18,413 bases of DNA from Stephanodiscus triporus (GCA_036939755.1 JALLAZ010000260.1:1-18413); one strand, 5' to 3'; positions 1 to 8,107 are shown, counted from the first letter of the stretch. Notes: a model not told the origin generated them from the sequence alone. Program-made: numbers and translations.

Positions 1-21
1 GGAGGTGCCAGCACGGAATTT

Positions 22-549
22 TTATCTGGTCCGGGATCGTGTCCAGGGCAAGAAGTGATCGAAGCGACGTGGCATAGTACTGTCTCGTATATTTCCCTTT
101 TGCAAGGACTTTATAGCTGGAGTCGAATTCACCAATGTAGTGATCTCAAACATATCGTTGGAAGGATTCGAGCTGGCGGCAGAAATAATCCTTGGAGGCC
201 TGCCGGTTGCTGAGGGTGCACTTGCGGCGTGGGACCGAGTGCCACGAAAGCTTGGAGGTGCGTTGCTTGAGAGTGCGGAGCTTGAGATGCTTAAGGGCAC
301 GGAGCTTGGGAGATATTCGCAGTCACCCAGTAATCCGTGACGCCCCAGAAGATGATTTATCGACGCGTCCCGTTCCTTCCGGCGGTTGTCGTTGGGATAA
401 TTATCCAATGAGGATGGCTTGATCCGCGGTGGATTTTTCCTGTTTGCAGTCGAATTCCGCTGTGGCCGCCGTATCGGTGCCATGTCAGACTTGATAAACA
501 AGATGTGTGATTGATAGCGTGTTGTATTTTGACGGAGTAGAACCGTCAT
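22..549 (-). CDS. Hypothetical basic, Ser/Arg/Pro-rich ORF (uncertain)
   Basis: A 175-codon open frame starts with ATG at 549 and ends with TAA at 22-24. The product is basic and rich in Ser, Pro, Arg and Asn, with no recognisable domain, signal peptide or membrane segment. Its length is above chance for this region, but composition alone does not prove it is coding. Shorter open frames on the plus strand overlap it. It may be a genuine lineage-specific gene, an exon, or part of a decayed mobile element; I cannot tell which. Confidence 0.22.
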   Translation of the reverse strand: MTVLLRQNTTRYQSHILFIKSDMAPIRRPQRNSTANRKNPPRIKPSSLDNYPNDNRRKERDASINHLLGRHGLLGDCEYLPSSVPLSISSSALSSNAPPSFRGTRSHAASAPSATGRPPRIISAASSNPSNDMFEITTLVNSTPAIKSLQKGNIRDSTMPRRFDHFLPWTRSRTR

Positions 550-1320
550 GTCCCCCCTCCTGATGCCGATTTTATTGTCGGCGTCGCGTGAGCGGTGGCA
601 GTGAATTCAGTGTGAAAATGGGATGCTATTGTTGGTTTTTTATTATGGTTGAGTTGAATTGTCCGGATAAGAATCCTTAAATTCCCATGTAGACTCCAGT
701 ATGTTATCTACGGCGTAAAAAGTTGAGTAAAAAGTATGTATATAATCATTCCACATGACTTGTTCCGCAGAGAAAAAGGAGCAGTGAGGGGAATGCAATG
801 CCAAGGGCACTAGAGGATCCGGAGGAGTCCCCAAAAGCATCGTGCTCCCCCATTGTTGATAAGGGGAGATTTGGGTCAATGGCACTGTTGAGGGTGGCAT
901 TGGTCGAGACAGTCAAGGCACCCGTGCAGATGCATACACATGGTGGGGCAACAACGCCATCTCGTGGTGGGAGGGAGTGCATCCTTGCAACCGGCTTGAG
1001 CCGTTGTCCCGAGGCAAATCCAAGAAGTGCCTAATTTTGGTATTATTCCTACCGTAGAAAATAGGAAAAATACACCAAAACCATCAACCGCTGCGACGTG
1101 TGCATGAGATGATATTTATCGCTTTTTTAAGTGGGCAAATGATGCTATGGCTGCGCCCCCCCCCCCGCTGAGGATTTAGGGATCATTTTGGGTTGATCAC
1201 TTAATGCGAAGCATTAATCAGAGCCATAACCTGTCATCCTGTAGCCTCTGAGATGATAGACAAAGGTAGAGGATGAAGTGGGTATCTAGAGGGCTTATCT
1301 ACAGGTATACGGTTGAATGA
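550..1320. other. Gene-poor stretch with only weak ORFs
   Basis: Open frames of 78 to 85 codons overlap each other on both strands between 643 and 1034. None has a motif, a signal peptide or a coding-like advantage over its antisense partner. A run of C lies near 1157-1168, and a small hairpin (TTAATGC, GAA, GCATTAA) is at 1201-1217. I see no supportable gene here. Confidence 0.4.
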
Positions 1321-1324
1321 CCTG

Positions 1325-1650
1325 TCACGACAGGTTGGCGGCTCCCAGTATAACACCGGCAGTTATGCTCTTCACAAGGAGAGGATCTGCCTCGAAAACC
1401 ATAGGTAGGATGGCCACGCCTCCTCAAACCCGGCCAGGTAAAGACTGGTCTTGGAGCGTCTTGGTGATGATGATTACTCCACTGACACTGATAACAAAAA
1501 AAATGCAGCCCTCTCTCCTGGCCATTTCAGTTGCGGATTTTTTGATTGCCTTTGGGTCACTGGATGTTGGGGAAATCTGAATGCACTTGCGAATTGATGT
1601 TGAACCAGTCCAAAGAAGAGAAGGCTGGTTGTTAATGATTTGGTCATCAT
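1325..1650 (-). pseudogene. Decayed secretory/plastid-type membrane protein fragment
   Basis: From ATG at 1650 the minus strand encodes a short basic n-region, a hydrophobic core (SLLFFGL) and then FASAFRF. This matches the diatom bipartite plastid presequence, in which a signal peptide ends in an ASAF-type motif. That frame closes at a stop near 1474. The neighbouring frame, off by one base, carries the better downstream protein sequence: SDPKAIKKSATEMARREG, then a membrane-like segment (CIFFVISVSGVIIIT). A TGA at 1424-1426 follows, and then a second hydrophobic stretch (GGVAILPMVFEADPLL and AGVILGAANL) up to a TGA at 1325-1327. One frameshift plus one internal stop is the simplest reading, so I call it a pseudogene or an error-bearing gene. 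The protein family is not recognised. An intron does not neatly explain the shift, because no suitable GT-AG pair of normal length is present. Confidence 0.35.
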
Positions 1651-2280
1651 GATGGGATGAGGACGAGGCGAGAGGTTTATTTGGTGCTCCTCTGCTCTTA
1701 TTTTATTTGTCTGGATCTGGAGTAGAGTATTATTTTTTGTCTACGTTTTGTATCGTATCATATTGTACAAGTTTAGGGAGCATTTTGGCTCAGGCCCAAC
1801 TAATGATAAAATAAGCAATAACGGCAAACGCTGCAAATGTATTCTTAACTCTTTAGGTCTATAATAGACCGCCCCAGCAGAGTGCATAATCAATTAGAAC
1901 AGCCCCTTCTGGTCAGTTTGATATATGACACCCCTGGTCGGAAACAGGGTTGAATTTTGTTACCGGTGCCATATTTACCATGGTAGGTGACACGTGATTG
2001 CCAAAATTGGCCAACCTCATGCTTTACTGGCCTGATATCTTGCCAACACCATAGAAATATTGAGCCATATTAATACCGGAGGTCACCAATATGCCAAGGA
2101 CCAATGCTTGAGACGAGATTGGGGTCAAGAAGGCCGTTGGGTTCCTCCAGAGGTGCCCAAACCTGACGGTTCTGGAAGATTTTATGCCCCAGGAGATAGC
2201 GGGTAAGGCTTCGCAAATGTGGGATCTATCAACAATGGAATAAGCTGACTCAGAGAAACCTGGTCCCTAGCCTCAATTAT
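1651..2280. other. AT-richer intergenic stretch with a possible decayed coding trace
   Basis: No intact gene. On the minus strand between about 2130 and 2040 one frame reads like membrane protein (TAFLTPISSQALVLGILV, then SGINMAQYFYGVG) before a stop. The same frame shows another hydrophobic piece (NTFAAFAVIAYFIISWA) near 1785-1835, with several stops between. This may be the decayed remainder of a gene related to the fragment at 1325-1650, but no family was recognised. A 7-bp palindrome (GGTCTAT, A, ATAGACC) lies at 1856-1870. Confidence 0.3.
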
Positions 2281-2358
2281 ACCACAATCAACAAGCGACC
2301 GCGTTGGCACGGGCGAAATCGACCGGGGGATTGAGAGGGGGCAACGTTTATGTGAGGG
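2281..2358 (+). repeat. 78-bp imperfect direct repeat, copy 1
   Basis: Starts ACCACAATC and ends TATGTGAGGG. It matches the copy at 2478-2555 with scattered substitutions at a constant offset of 197 bp. The shared core includes ATCGACCGGGGGAT and ACGTTTATGTGAGGG. In one plus frame both copies would read ...STGG.RGG.VYVR. That may mean an old duplicated coding segment or may be chance. Confidence 0.8.
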
Positions 2359-2382
2359 GGAAATTGGGTTTATTTTGCACTT

Positions 2383-2405
2383 GGGGGGGGGGGGGGGGGG
2401 GGGGG
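2383..2405 (+). repeat. Poly-G run of 23
   Basis: An uninterrupted run of 23 G, preceded by TT and followed by AAGAA. It lies between the two copies of the 78-bp repeat. Such a run could form a G-quadruplex, and its length is also unreliable in sequencing and assembly. Confidence 0.95.
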
Positions 2406-2477
2406 AAGAATAGAGGTTGCTTTTTGCAACCGGGCGCTGGTAAACGACGGTTATGCCTGGTCACGCACCTCATCGAC

Positions 2478-2555
2478 ACCACAATCCACCATCGACCGCA
2501 TTGGCACAGGCGGAATCGACCGGGGGATCACGAGGGGGCTACGTTTATGTGAGGG
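2478..2555 (+). repeat. 78-bp imperfect direct repeat, copy 2
   Basis: Second copy of the repeat at 2281-2358, same orientation. It differs at scattered positions rather than by a block, so the duplication is not recent. Confidence 0.8.
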
Positions 2556-2599
2556 AAATAACAAATCTCTCTTGCAAAATCACAGACGGGATGTGGCGG

Positions 2600-3052
2600 C
2601 GTGGTGAGAGGCGACAATCAGCTGGGGTGGACAAAAGTCAAGAGGCTACTGCAGCAGATAACGAGAGGGATGCGACGAGAGGCGGAGATGCTGTCGAACG
2701 AGAGGCGGTGGCGCGACGCCAGGGGATGATAAGCGGGGGGTGGCAGTGGAAAGGAAAAAACAACAGTGGCACAACAATCAAATAGGACGACCCAACAACC
2801 AGACACCAACAAGCACCAACACAGGCAACTGGATACGGCACGAGCCGACAACAACCACAAAACAAGCATGCAACAATCAACCACAGCGATTGCTGAGGGT
2901 GGAACGTCACGACTATGTGGAAGAGACAACGACGACAGAGTGTGAGGGCGAAGATGACCCCAATGGAAGTCGTGGATGGGTGCGAGGACGGCAACGAGGA
3001 TGGCAACAAGGATGGCGACGAGGACGGCGACAAGGGCGGAGGTGATATTAAG
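2600..3052. other. Purine- and A/C-rich low-complexity DNA ending in a 12-bp tandem repeat
   Basis: The plus strand is strongly depleted in T from about 2600 to 3040, giving long open frames on both strands that are compositional artefacts. At 2990-3037 a 12-bp unit (GGCAACGAGGAT and variants) is repeated four times. In the frame starting ATG at 2954 it encodes a GNEDGNKDGDEDGDKG tract followed by GGGDIK and a stop. The tract could be the acidic tail of a small or spliced gene, but no upstream exon is evident. Confidence 0.4.
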
Positions 3053-3133
3053 TAGTAGATGTTAATATAGACCAACATTGATTAACACCGGCATTCCATG
3101 TCACCGCGGCACGCGTCAAAAAAGTAACAATAA

Positions 3134-3246
3134 AACGCTGTGTGGTAAGCTATCGTACGCAGCGTCAATAATTGGACTACGCCCAAACCAAGCGGGTCGA
3201 TACATCCCCACGGTGTGGGGATGACGCCGATGTGCCTAGTTTGGGC
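3134..3246. repeat. Cluster of inverted repeats (hairpins)
   Basis: The clearest hairpin is CATCCCCAC (3203-3211), loop GGT, GTGGGGATG (3215-3223): nine perfect base pairs. It is nested inside a second pair, GCCCAAAC (3181-3188) with GTTTGGGC (3239-3246). Just upstream ACGCTGTG (about 3134-3141) pairs with CGCAGCGT (about 3159-3166) apart from one position. This could be a structured RNA, a cruciform site or part of a small mobile element. I found no tRNA-like arrangement. Confidence 0.6.
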
Positions 3247-3300
3247 ATTGCCCAGGTATGGGTGATGCTAGGGCTGAAGATCCGGCGGCCACCATGGTTG

Positions 3301-3406
3301 ACACCTAAGTTCTCAATAATTTTGGCCCAAGAGGGGTAGGTGGGACCAGTACAATCGTACGTAGGATACTGTAGAAACGAGAGTCGTGGGCCAAAATAAC
3401 ACCTAA
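3301..3406. repeat. Possible small inverted-repeat element with 8-bp flanking direct repeats
   Basis: ATTTTGGCCCA (3319-3329) and TGGGCCAAAAT (3387-3397) are perfect 11-bp inverted repeats. The sequence ACACCTAA occurs just outside both ends, at 3301-3308 and 3399-3406, as an 8-bp target duplication would. Eight-bp duplications are typical of hAT-type elements. The left inverted repeat begins about 10 bp inside its flank while the right one abuts it, so the ends are not clean and the call is tentative. Confidence 0.3.
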
Positions 3407-3430
3407 TCTCGACAATTCACCCTTACCGGG

Positions 3431-3949
3431 ATGATACGTGCGATCAGGGACGGGGACGAGAGGGTGTACGATGGGAAATCGAGGTTCTTCGACAATGACA
3501 ACAACAACGATGACGACAATGACAATGTTGTTGGCGGCGATGGTCGCGGTTGCGGGAGGAGCGGCAGGCCAAAGAGGTACAGGGACGTGGCGCGCGAGCA
3601 GATCCCGGAGAAGATGGAAGAGGGGGAGGGGGAGGGAGAGGGGGCGGCGGCAAAGGGAGAGGGGTTGAGTTCGGGAGGGAATGACAACAACGACGACGGA
3701 GGGGATGGGGACGGGGACGACGGCGATAACAACCTCGCGTATGATGCTGAACAGAGGGAGATCGGACGCGCCTTGCGGCAATGGAGGGGGCGGCGGCGAG
3801 GCGGACGACGAGGCAAAATGGGGCGACGGAAAGATGGGGGGGGATCAATAATGAGGGATCCCCCCAGAAGATTGGGGATGATGTCATGGACAAAGAGCAT
3901 TGTAGATGATGTTAATGTAATAATATCTGGTTGCTATTGGTTGAATTAA
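3431..3949 (+). CDS. Low-complexity acidic/Gly/Arg-rich ORF (doubtful)
   Basis: A 172-codon frame from ATG at 3431. It encodes an Asn/Asp-rich tract, a Glu-Gly repeat, a second Asp/Gly tract, a Gly/Arg-rich tract and an ordinary-looking C-terminus (MSWTKSIVDDVNVII). The DNA is strongly purine-biased on this strand, so the antisense frames are also open and Pro/Ser/Arg-rich. Length is therefore weak evidence. The plus-strand tracts resemble disordered segments of diatom proteins, including those of real genes in this window. No domain is recognised. Confidence 0.25.
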   Translation: MIRAIRDGDERVYDGKSRFFDNDNNNDDDNDNVVGGDGRGCGRSGRPKRYRDVAREQIPEKMEEGEGEGEGAAAKGEGLSSGGNDNNDDGGDGDGDDGDNNLAYDAEQREIGRALRQWRGRRRGGRRGKMGRRKDGGGSIMRDPPRRLGMMSWTKSIVDDVNVIISGCYWLN

Positions 3950-4211
3950 ACTGAATTGCAATAGAAAGTGTAATTTTTTTATTTTTAGGATATCTCAAAA
4001 CACGTCCTGGAAGAGGACGGTCTGTCCAGCTTTGGCGGGAATGCAAAAAAAAGTCACATGTTTGTTTTTGGTTTACCAGTCTCAAGTGTTGCTTTGCAAA
4101 AAAGATGTTGAAGAGTTGTTAAAAATATAATATATTATGGAATTCTGCCACGGTGTCTTCGAGGTCGGAGTGTCTTCTTTCTTGACCACATCATAGCAAG
4201 CCGATTTTCTC
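3950..4211. other. Short AT-rich intergenic stretch
   Basis: No gene seen. It lies upstream of the zinc-finger repeat remnant. An in-frame TAG at 4194-4196 bounds that remnant on the 5' side. Confidence 0.4.
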
Positions 4212-4786
4212 ATGAGGAATACTACTTGTTGCCACGAGGGGTGCACAAACCGTGTCGAACAGGGAGGAGTTTGCAAAAGGCACGGTGCAAATGTGAAATG
4301 CTGCAGCCACGATGGGTGCACAAAGAATGCTCGAAAGGGAGGTGCTTGCATCCCGCATGGTGCCAAGAAGAAATGCTGCAGCCACGAGGGATGCACCAAT
4401 AAAGCCCGAAGGGGGGAGTTTGCATGGGGCACGGTGCGAAGCTCAATGTCAAACGCTGCAGCCACGAGGGATGTACCTACAAATCCGTAATGGGAGGAGT
4501 TTGCAAGGGGCACGGTGCGAAGGTAAAATGCTGCAGTCATGGGGGATGCACCAACTGCACCCAAAGGGGAGGAGTTTGTGGTGCAAGGTCTCTTTCTGAA
4601 GTCCAGGGCAAAGTGGAACGTCCCCCTCATCCGGCCTCCCTTCTCACGAAGATCAGTTCTTGGATTTGGAAGTCCAGTCGCATGGCTAGACTTGGTAATA
4701 TAAATAATCCCGGGGAGGCATCATTATGGCACTTAGAGGAGTGTTGTGATGATAGAGGATATCAATGGATAGATATCAACGTGTAA
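4212..4786 (+). pseudogene. Frameshifted zinc-finger repeat protein (WRKY19-like finger repeats)
   Basis: Five tandem repeats of about 24-25 residues have the pattern C-x4-C-x9-C-x2-H, for example CSHDGCTKNARKGGACIPH. The cysteine pairs that open them lie near 4227, 4299, 4374, 4451 and 4526. From memory this matches the short zinc-binding repeats that diatom annotations label WRKY19-like; the function is unproven, and DNA or protein binding is usually guessed. The first three repeats are in one frame from ATG 4212. The third loses its final C-x2-H because the frame shifts by the equivalent of one missing base near 4405-4425, and the last two repeats continue in the next frame. The fifth lacks its His. 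The tail to the stop at 4784-4786 has no similarity I can name. Five repeats form a short array for such proteins, so this is probably a truncated, decayed copy, or an intact gene with a sequencing error. Confidence 0.75.
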
Positions 4787-4789
4787 CAT

Positions 4790-5320
4790 TGCCTGTGCGC
4801 GTGGAAGGGGACCTTTACAGTAATGTCAAACCCTTATGATGGTTTTCAGCACATATCATGATTCGTCCTCATTCAAAGAAGGAGTGGTGATTTCACGCAT
4901 GTGTGTTGGCAATAGTTTTGTGTCATCTAGCAAGTTGATTGCCTGGGGAACTAAGCTGCGCAAAGACATTTTGCACAGGAGCCTGCATGACAGTGGAACT
5001 GCCCCTGCATCTGCTATCACAACATGTGCTTGGTAAAATGATCAATTAATGCACCCCTAGGATGGCATGTGCTGCGTCAGTAATTGATTCCGAAAATGAA
5101 TAACTAAATATAGCGACATTAATCAGGCATTCAGGCCGAAGCAAACAAATTATGAACCTTTTCGTAGAGTAAAAGAGCGTATGGATCTCAACTTGGGCGA
5201 ATTGATGTATGCGAAAGAGACTGCAACTGTTGACGACTTCGAGCTTACAGTACAACTTCTTCGCACGATTGACAAAATGGACTCGTATAAATCTTCTCAT
5301 CAAGCACCTCACCACTTCCA
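4790..5320. other. Intergenic stretch downstream of the SET gene, weak ORFs only
   Basis: A 66-codon frame at 4836-5036 and a 100-codon frame starting at 5181 are open on the plus strand. The first 45 or so residues of the latter read like ordinary protein, but the rest runs antisense into the SET gene. No motif supports either. The SET gene's 3' untranslated region should lie here. Confidence 0.35.
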
Positions 5321-6508
5321 TCAGCCCGCCTGGCAAACACCGCGATTCAACACGCGCTCTATTTCCATCGCATTGGGACTGTACACGCCCTCGGAATCCC
5401 GCACGGCCCTCAACTCGCTAACTAGGTATGACCTCGCCCCCGCATCGTCCCCGGCGGCGTCGCAAATAGCGTACCCGCGGTGATATATCGACTTCGTAAA
5501 CGCCCCCCCGTCGATGCCCTGCTCGTTCATCAAGGCCAGACACCTTTCCACGGATTCCAGCGCCGCCACCGTGGAATCGCCTCCCCACTTCGACGACAAG
5601 GCGCCGCCGTCGACGACAAGAGACGACGACAGCGCGATGGCCTCCTGCAGGGACCGTATCGCCTCCATCCTCTTGTCACCGCCGAGATCGTTCCCCTCGA
5701 CGCACATCTCGCAGTTGCAATCGAACGCGAATCGCTCACAAAGGAACTCGCGCCTGCCTTTGGTGTTCATCCACTCGCTCGGGCCGTACGTCGTGCGCAG
5801 CTCCTCGCCCGCCGCTATGTCGCGCGATGCGAAGACGAGGGTCATTTGCAAGCTCGACGACCAGTAGTGATTCACGTTCGGCCTGCACGAGTGGTTCATC
5901 CGCGCTATCGTAAGGAACAGTCCCCCCGTGCGATCTGCGTCGCCGAGTCGGAAGGCGTTGGTGTCGTATATGCCCCGGGGAGTCTTGCCGCGCCCGATGC
6001 CGTCGCACGACGACGACAGGTCCATGAACGCCGACCGTGTGTCCTCGTGCATCGAGTCGTACGCCCTCTGGACGGCTAGGCGATGCATGTCCCCCGCCTA
6101 GTCGCGACTCGACGCAAGCTGGGAATTGGGAACCCTCATAACGGCATACTCGCGGAGTATCTCGTCCCCCCGACCAAACGCGATCGTCGCGCGCAGGCCG
6201 AGGCCGGAGGACGGACCGGAATAGAAGACCGCGAAGCGCGAATCGTCCGATATCGGGACGGTCCTCCTGCCTGGTCGTGGCGTCAGGCCGGCGTTCGATC
6301 TCTCGCGAAGACTGCGCGATTCGGCGAGGTCCGATGCCTCCCTCTTCCGTCTCCGATCGTCCGACGCCGCGGCATCATCGTCAGGGCCACGATTGCCATC
6401 GTCTGTGCAGTCGTCGCCGCCGCTGTCGCTGCCGCTGCTGCTGCTGCTGCTGTATCCGAAGCACGCGAACGGATCATCGTGACCGGATCCAAAGTCAGAG
6501 TCACTCAT
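5321..6508 (-). CDS. SET-domain protein methyltransferase (SMYD/Set5-like) with an in-frame TAG
   Basis: A probable protein-lysine methyltransferase. The frame is continuous from ATG at 6508 to TGA at 5321-5323 (395 codons before the stop), broken only by TAG at 6098-6100, codon 137. Residues 1-85 are acidic and Ser-rich, presumably disordered. Residues about 88-130 hold the SET N-terminal part (SGLGLRATIAFGRGDEIL). After the TAG come the SET core, with NHSC at 205-208 (the S-adenosylmethionine and active-site strand) and GEELRTTYG at 234-242, whose Tyr is the usual catalytic residue. A post-SET zinc cluster CNCEMC follows at 264-269. The C-terminal 120 residues are helical, as in SMYD/Set5 relatives. 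Parts on both sides of the TAG belong to the same fold, so two separate genes are unlikely. The TAG may be a real inactivating mutation, an allele, a sequencing error, or lie in a small intron: a 75-nt in-frame GT-AG pair can be drawn but would remove conserved-looking sequence. The 5' end faces the secreted-protein gene at 6970. Confidence 0.8.
6098..6100 (-). other. In-frame TAG stop inside the SET-domain gene
   Basis: The minus strand reads ...SQLASSRD, TAG, AGDMHRLAVQ... with the frame kept on both sides. Only this codon separates the two halves of the SET domain. Confidence 0.9.
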
Positions 6509-6969
6509 TGTATCGTACCATACACACCATGCACCTTACTTTTTATTTTTTTAGTTTGGTGTATCGTACTTTTATCTTTAGAGGTATGTACGTGTGACTC
6601 TCTGTAGGATTTCTATTAGTGACTCATATCTCTTAGGGCCTGTCCACAGGGAGCTTCGCAGTCGTACAACCTCAAACCACACACAAAATGGGTGTGACTG
6701 TGGTATGCAAGCCCCACAAACGGCCTTCGATCAAACGAAAAGATGGGAATGTTTGGAGCGGCCACGAGTCAGCAACAAAAGTCCTTCAATCGTAACAGGC
6801 GGCCGGTGGACCGGTGAAGATGTAGATAATTTACTTGTTGCCATAAATTTCTTATCATCCTATTCGGCTCGTAGATCAACTTTTCATCATTGCTTTTCAC
6901 GGTCCATTCAAGGAATTCTCGCCGATAAAGAAACAATAGTACCAACACGCCGCGCAACGCCAAGAAAAT
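6509..6969. promoter_or_regulatory. Divergent intergenic region between the SET gene and the secreted-protein gene
   Basis: A 461-bp gap separates two genes transcribed away from each other, so it should hold both promoters. It is AT-richer than the flanking exons. I see no convincing TATA box or known factor site, so the assignment rests on position only. Open frames crossing it on either strand have no motif. Confidence 0.4.
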
Positions 6970-7512
6970 ATGAATTACTACTATTCCACCGCCTCCGAGA
7001 AATCGACATGCATCATTCTGGCACTCTTCGCGTTGACGACATCGCCCACATCTGCCGCGTCGGTGTCTTCGGCGGCGAGCGCATTCGACTCGACGACCAT
7101 CATCAAGCGGGCCCATCCCGCCATTCATCTGCCGTCGATGTCGTCGTCGACAGGAGTGAAGCAGGGCGGTTATAACGATGCTCGAGGACGGAATGCCAGC
7201 AGGTACTACTACAGCGATGGCAACGACGACGATGGCGAAGCGGCGTTCGATGACGAGTTTGAACTGATTCATCTGCTGCCTCCGGAACTGGCGGCATTGA
7301 TCGACTCTGCGTCCGCTAAGTCGTCACCGCCAGCAGCGGCACCGACGAGCGCATCGATAGGTAGATACTACCCAACTTACACGGACGGCAAATCATGCTC
7401 CATTAAGTCATATTGGGAATTCAACAGCTGGGAGGTATATTATGACACTCTGGACGAATGCTGCGACAAAGCTTTCAGCTGGGATTACGATGCCTGTATG
7501 AATGGTAAATAA
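6970..7512 (+). CDS. Small secreted protein with a C-terminal four-Cys module
   Basis: A 180-aa product from ATG 6970 to TAA 7510-7512. The N-terminus has a polar 13-residue start, a hydrophobic core (CIILALFALT) and a small-residue region (SPTSAASV) typical of a signal peptide, cleaved near residue 30. The middle (about 35-125) is Ser/Ala/Asp-rich and low-complexity. The last 50 residues are a compact module: RYYPTYTDG, Cys143, a Trp/aromatic stretch (SWEVYYDTLDE), the pair Cys164-Cys165, then AFSWDYDAC with Cys176. From memory, similar aromatic plus ECC plus SW.Y..C modules occur in many diatom extracellular proteins, so a cell-wall or surface role is possible. That is inference. No catalytic motif is seen. 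The clean signal peptide and the conserved-looking module make it a likely real gene. Confidence 0.7.
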   Translation: MNYYYSTASEKSTCIILALFALTTSPTSAASVSSAASAFDSTTIIKRAHPAIHLPSMSSSTGVKQGGYNDARGRNASRYYYSDGNDDDGEAAFDDEFELIHLLPPELAALIDSASAKSSPPAAAPTSASIGRYYPTYTDGKSCSIKSYWEFNSWEVYYDTLDECCDKAFSWDYDACMNGK

Positions 7513-7681
7513 TGTGGGATAATAGCAATTCAGTTGGTGTGTGAATACAGCAAGCTTGCATTTGCCTCGACTTCGCTGTCAGCACAATTCACGACGCGTC
7601 AAGTAGTCGCTTAATAATATATACTTAGCTCTTTGTCTGGGAAATTGATACGATATTAAGTTCAAACGCTTAAAGTTGTAC
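7513..7681. other. Short 3' flanking region
   Basis: AT-rich sequence after the secreted-protein gene, likely its 3' untranslated region. Nothing else seen. Confidence 0.4.
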
Positions 7682-7966
7682 ATGAATGAAAGAATAAGAT
7701 GCTCATTGGGCAGCCACATTTGCGGCTACTGGCGAATCATCGCTTGCGTCGGCGGCAGTTTTGGTTGGAACACAATCAAGCCATTATCACCGCCCATGAT
7801 GATGATGGATAGCAATAGCGAGATTGCTGGTGCGATGAAATTTTCATCATCGGATGAGTATCAGCGGATTCATGTTAAGGCTGTCCAAAAGAGGTCCAGA
7901 GATGTGTTGTTGGAAGAGAAGAATAGCAATGCCCAGGCTACCAGGACTAGATTGGCCAAGAAATAA
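7682..7966 (+). CDS. Hypothetical 94-aa ORF
   Basis: Open frame from ATG 7682 to TAA 7964-7966. An in-frame stop lies at 7646, so it cannot extend far upstream without splicing. The first 35 residues contain three Cys and aromatic residues. The second half (about residues 38-94) is hydrophilic, ends in a basic stretch (TRTRLAKK) and reads like ordinary soluble protein. No domain is recognised. It could be a small gene or the last exon of a spliced one. It converges on the BAR-VASt gene, leaving 141 bp between stops. Confidence 0.35.
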   Translation: MNERIRCSLGSHICGYWRIIACVGGSFGWNTIKPLSPPMMMMDSNSEIAGAMKFSSSDEYQRIHVKAVQKRSRDVLLEEKNSNAQATRTRLAKK

Positions 7967-8107
7967 AAATAATTTGCTCCCTTACCATTATTCCCACCAG
8001 ATATGAAAGTCAGGTTCTGTCACTGCAAACGTCGACCATAATAATTGCTTTTTGTTCACTTTTCTGTTAGTGTTTCGTTTGGGAACCTAAGCACCGTACC
8101 CCTCCAC

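Noticed and set aside
1320..1335. Hairpin ACCTGTC-AC-GACAGGT
   Set aside because: Seven base pairs with a two-base loop; too common by chance to call a site.
2618..3078. Minus-strand ORFs rich in Ser, Cys, Val and Pro
   Set aside because: Produced by the purine bias of the plus strand; low complexity and no start context or domain.
3305..3900. Three overlapping Pro/Ser-rich minus-strand ORFs
   Set aside because: Same strand bias; all three frames are open at once, which argues against real coding.
4082..4630. 182-codon minus-strand ORF over the zinc-finger repeats
   Set aside because: It is the antisense shadow of the plus-strand Cys/His repeats; its repeated pattern comes from the repeat DNA.
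6026..6110. 75-nt in-frame intron removing the TAG of the SET gene
   Set aside because: GT and AG can be paired, but the donor is weak, the acceptor lacks a pyrimidine tract, and SET-like residues would be lost; kept only as an alternative.
5480..6607. Plus-strand ORFs of 174 to 199 codons opposite the SET gene
   Set aside because: Antisense shadows of GC-rich coding DNA, with no motif; the minus strand carries a complete set of SET signatures.
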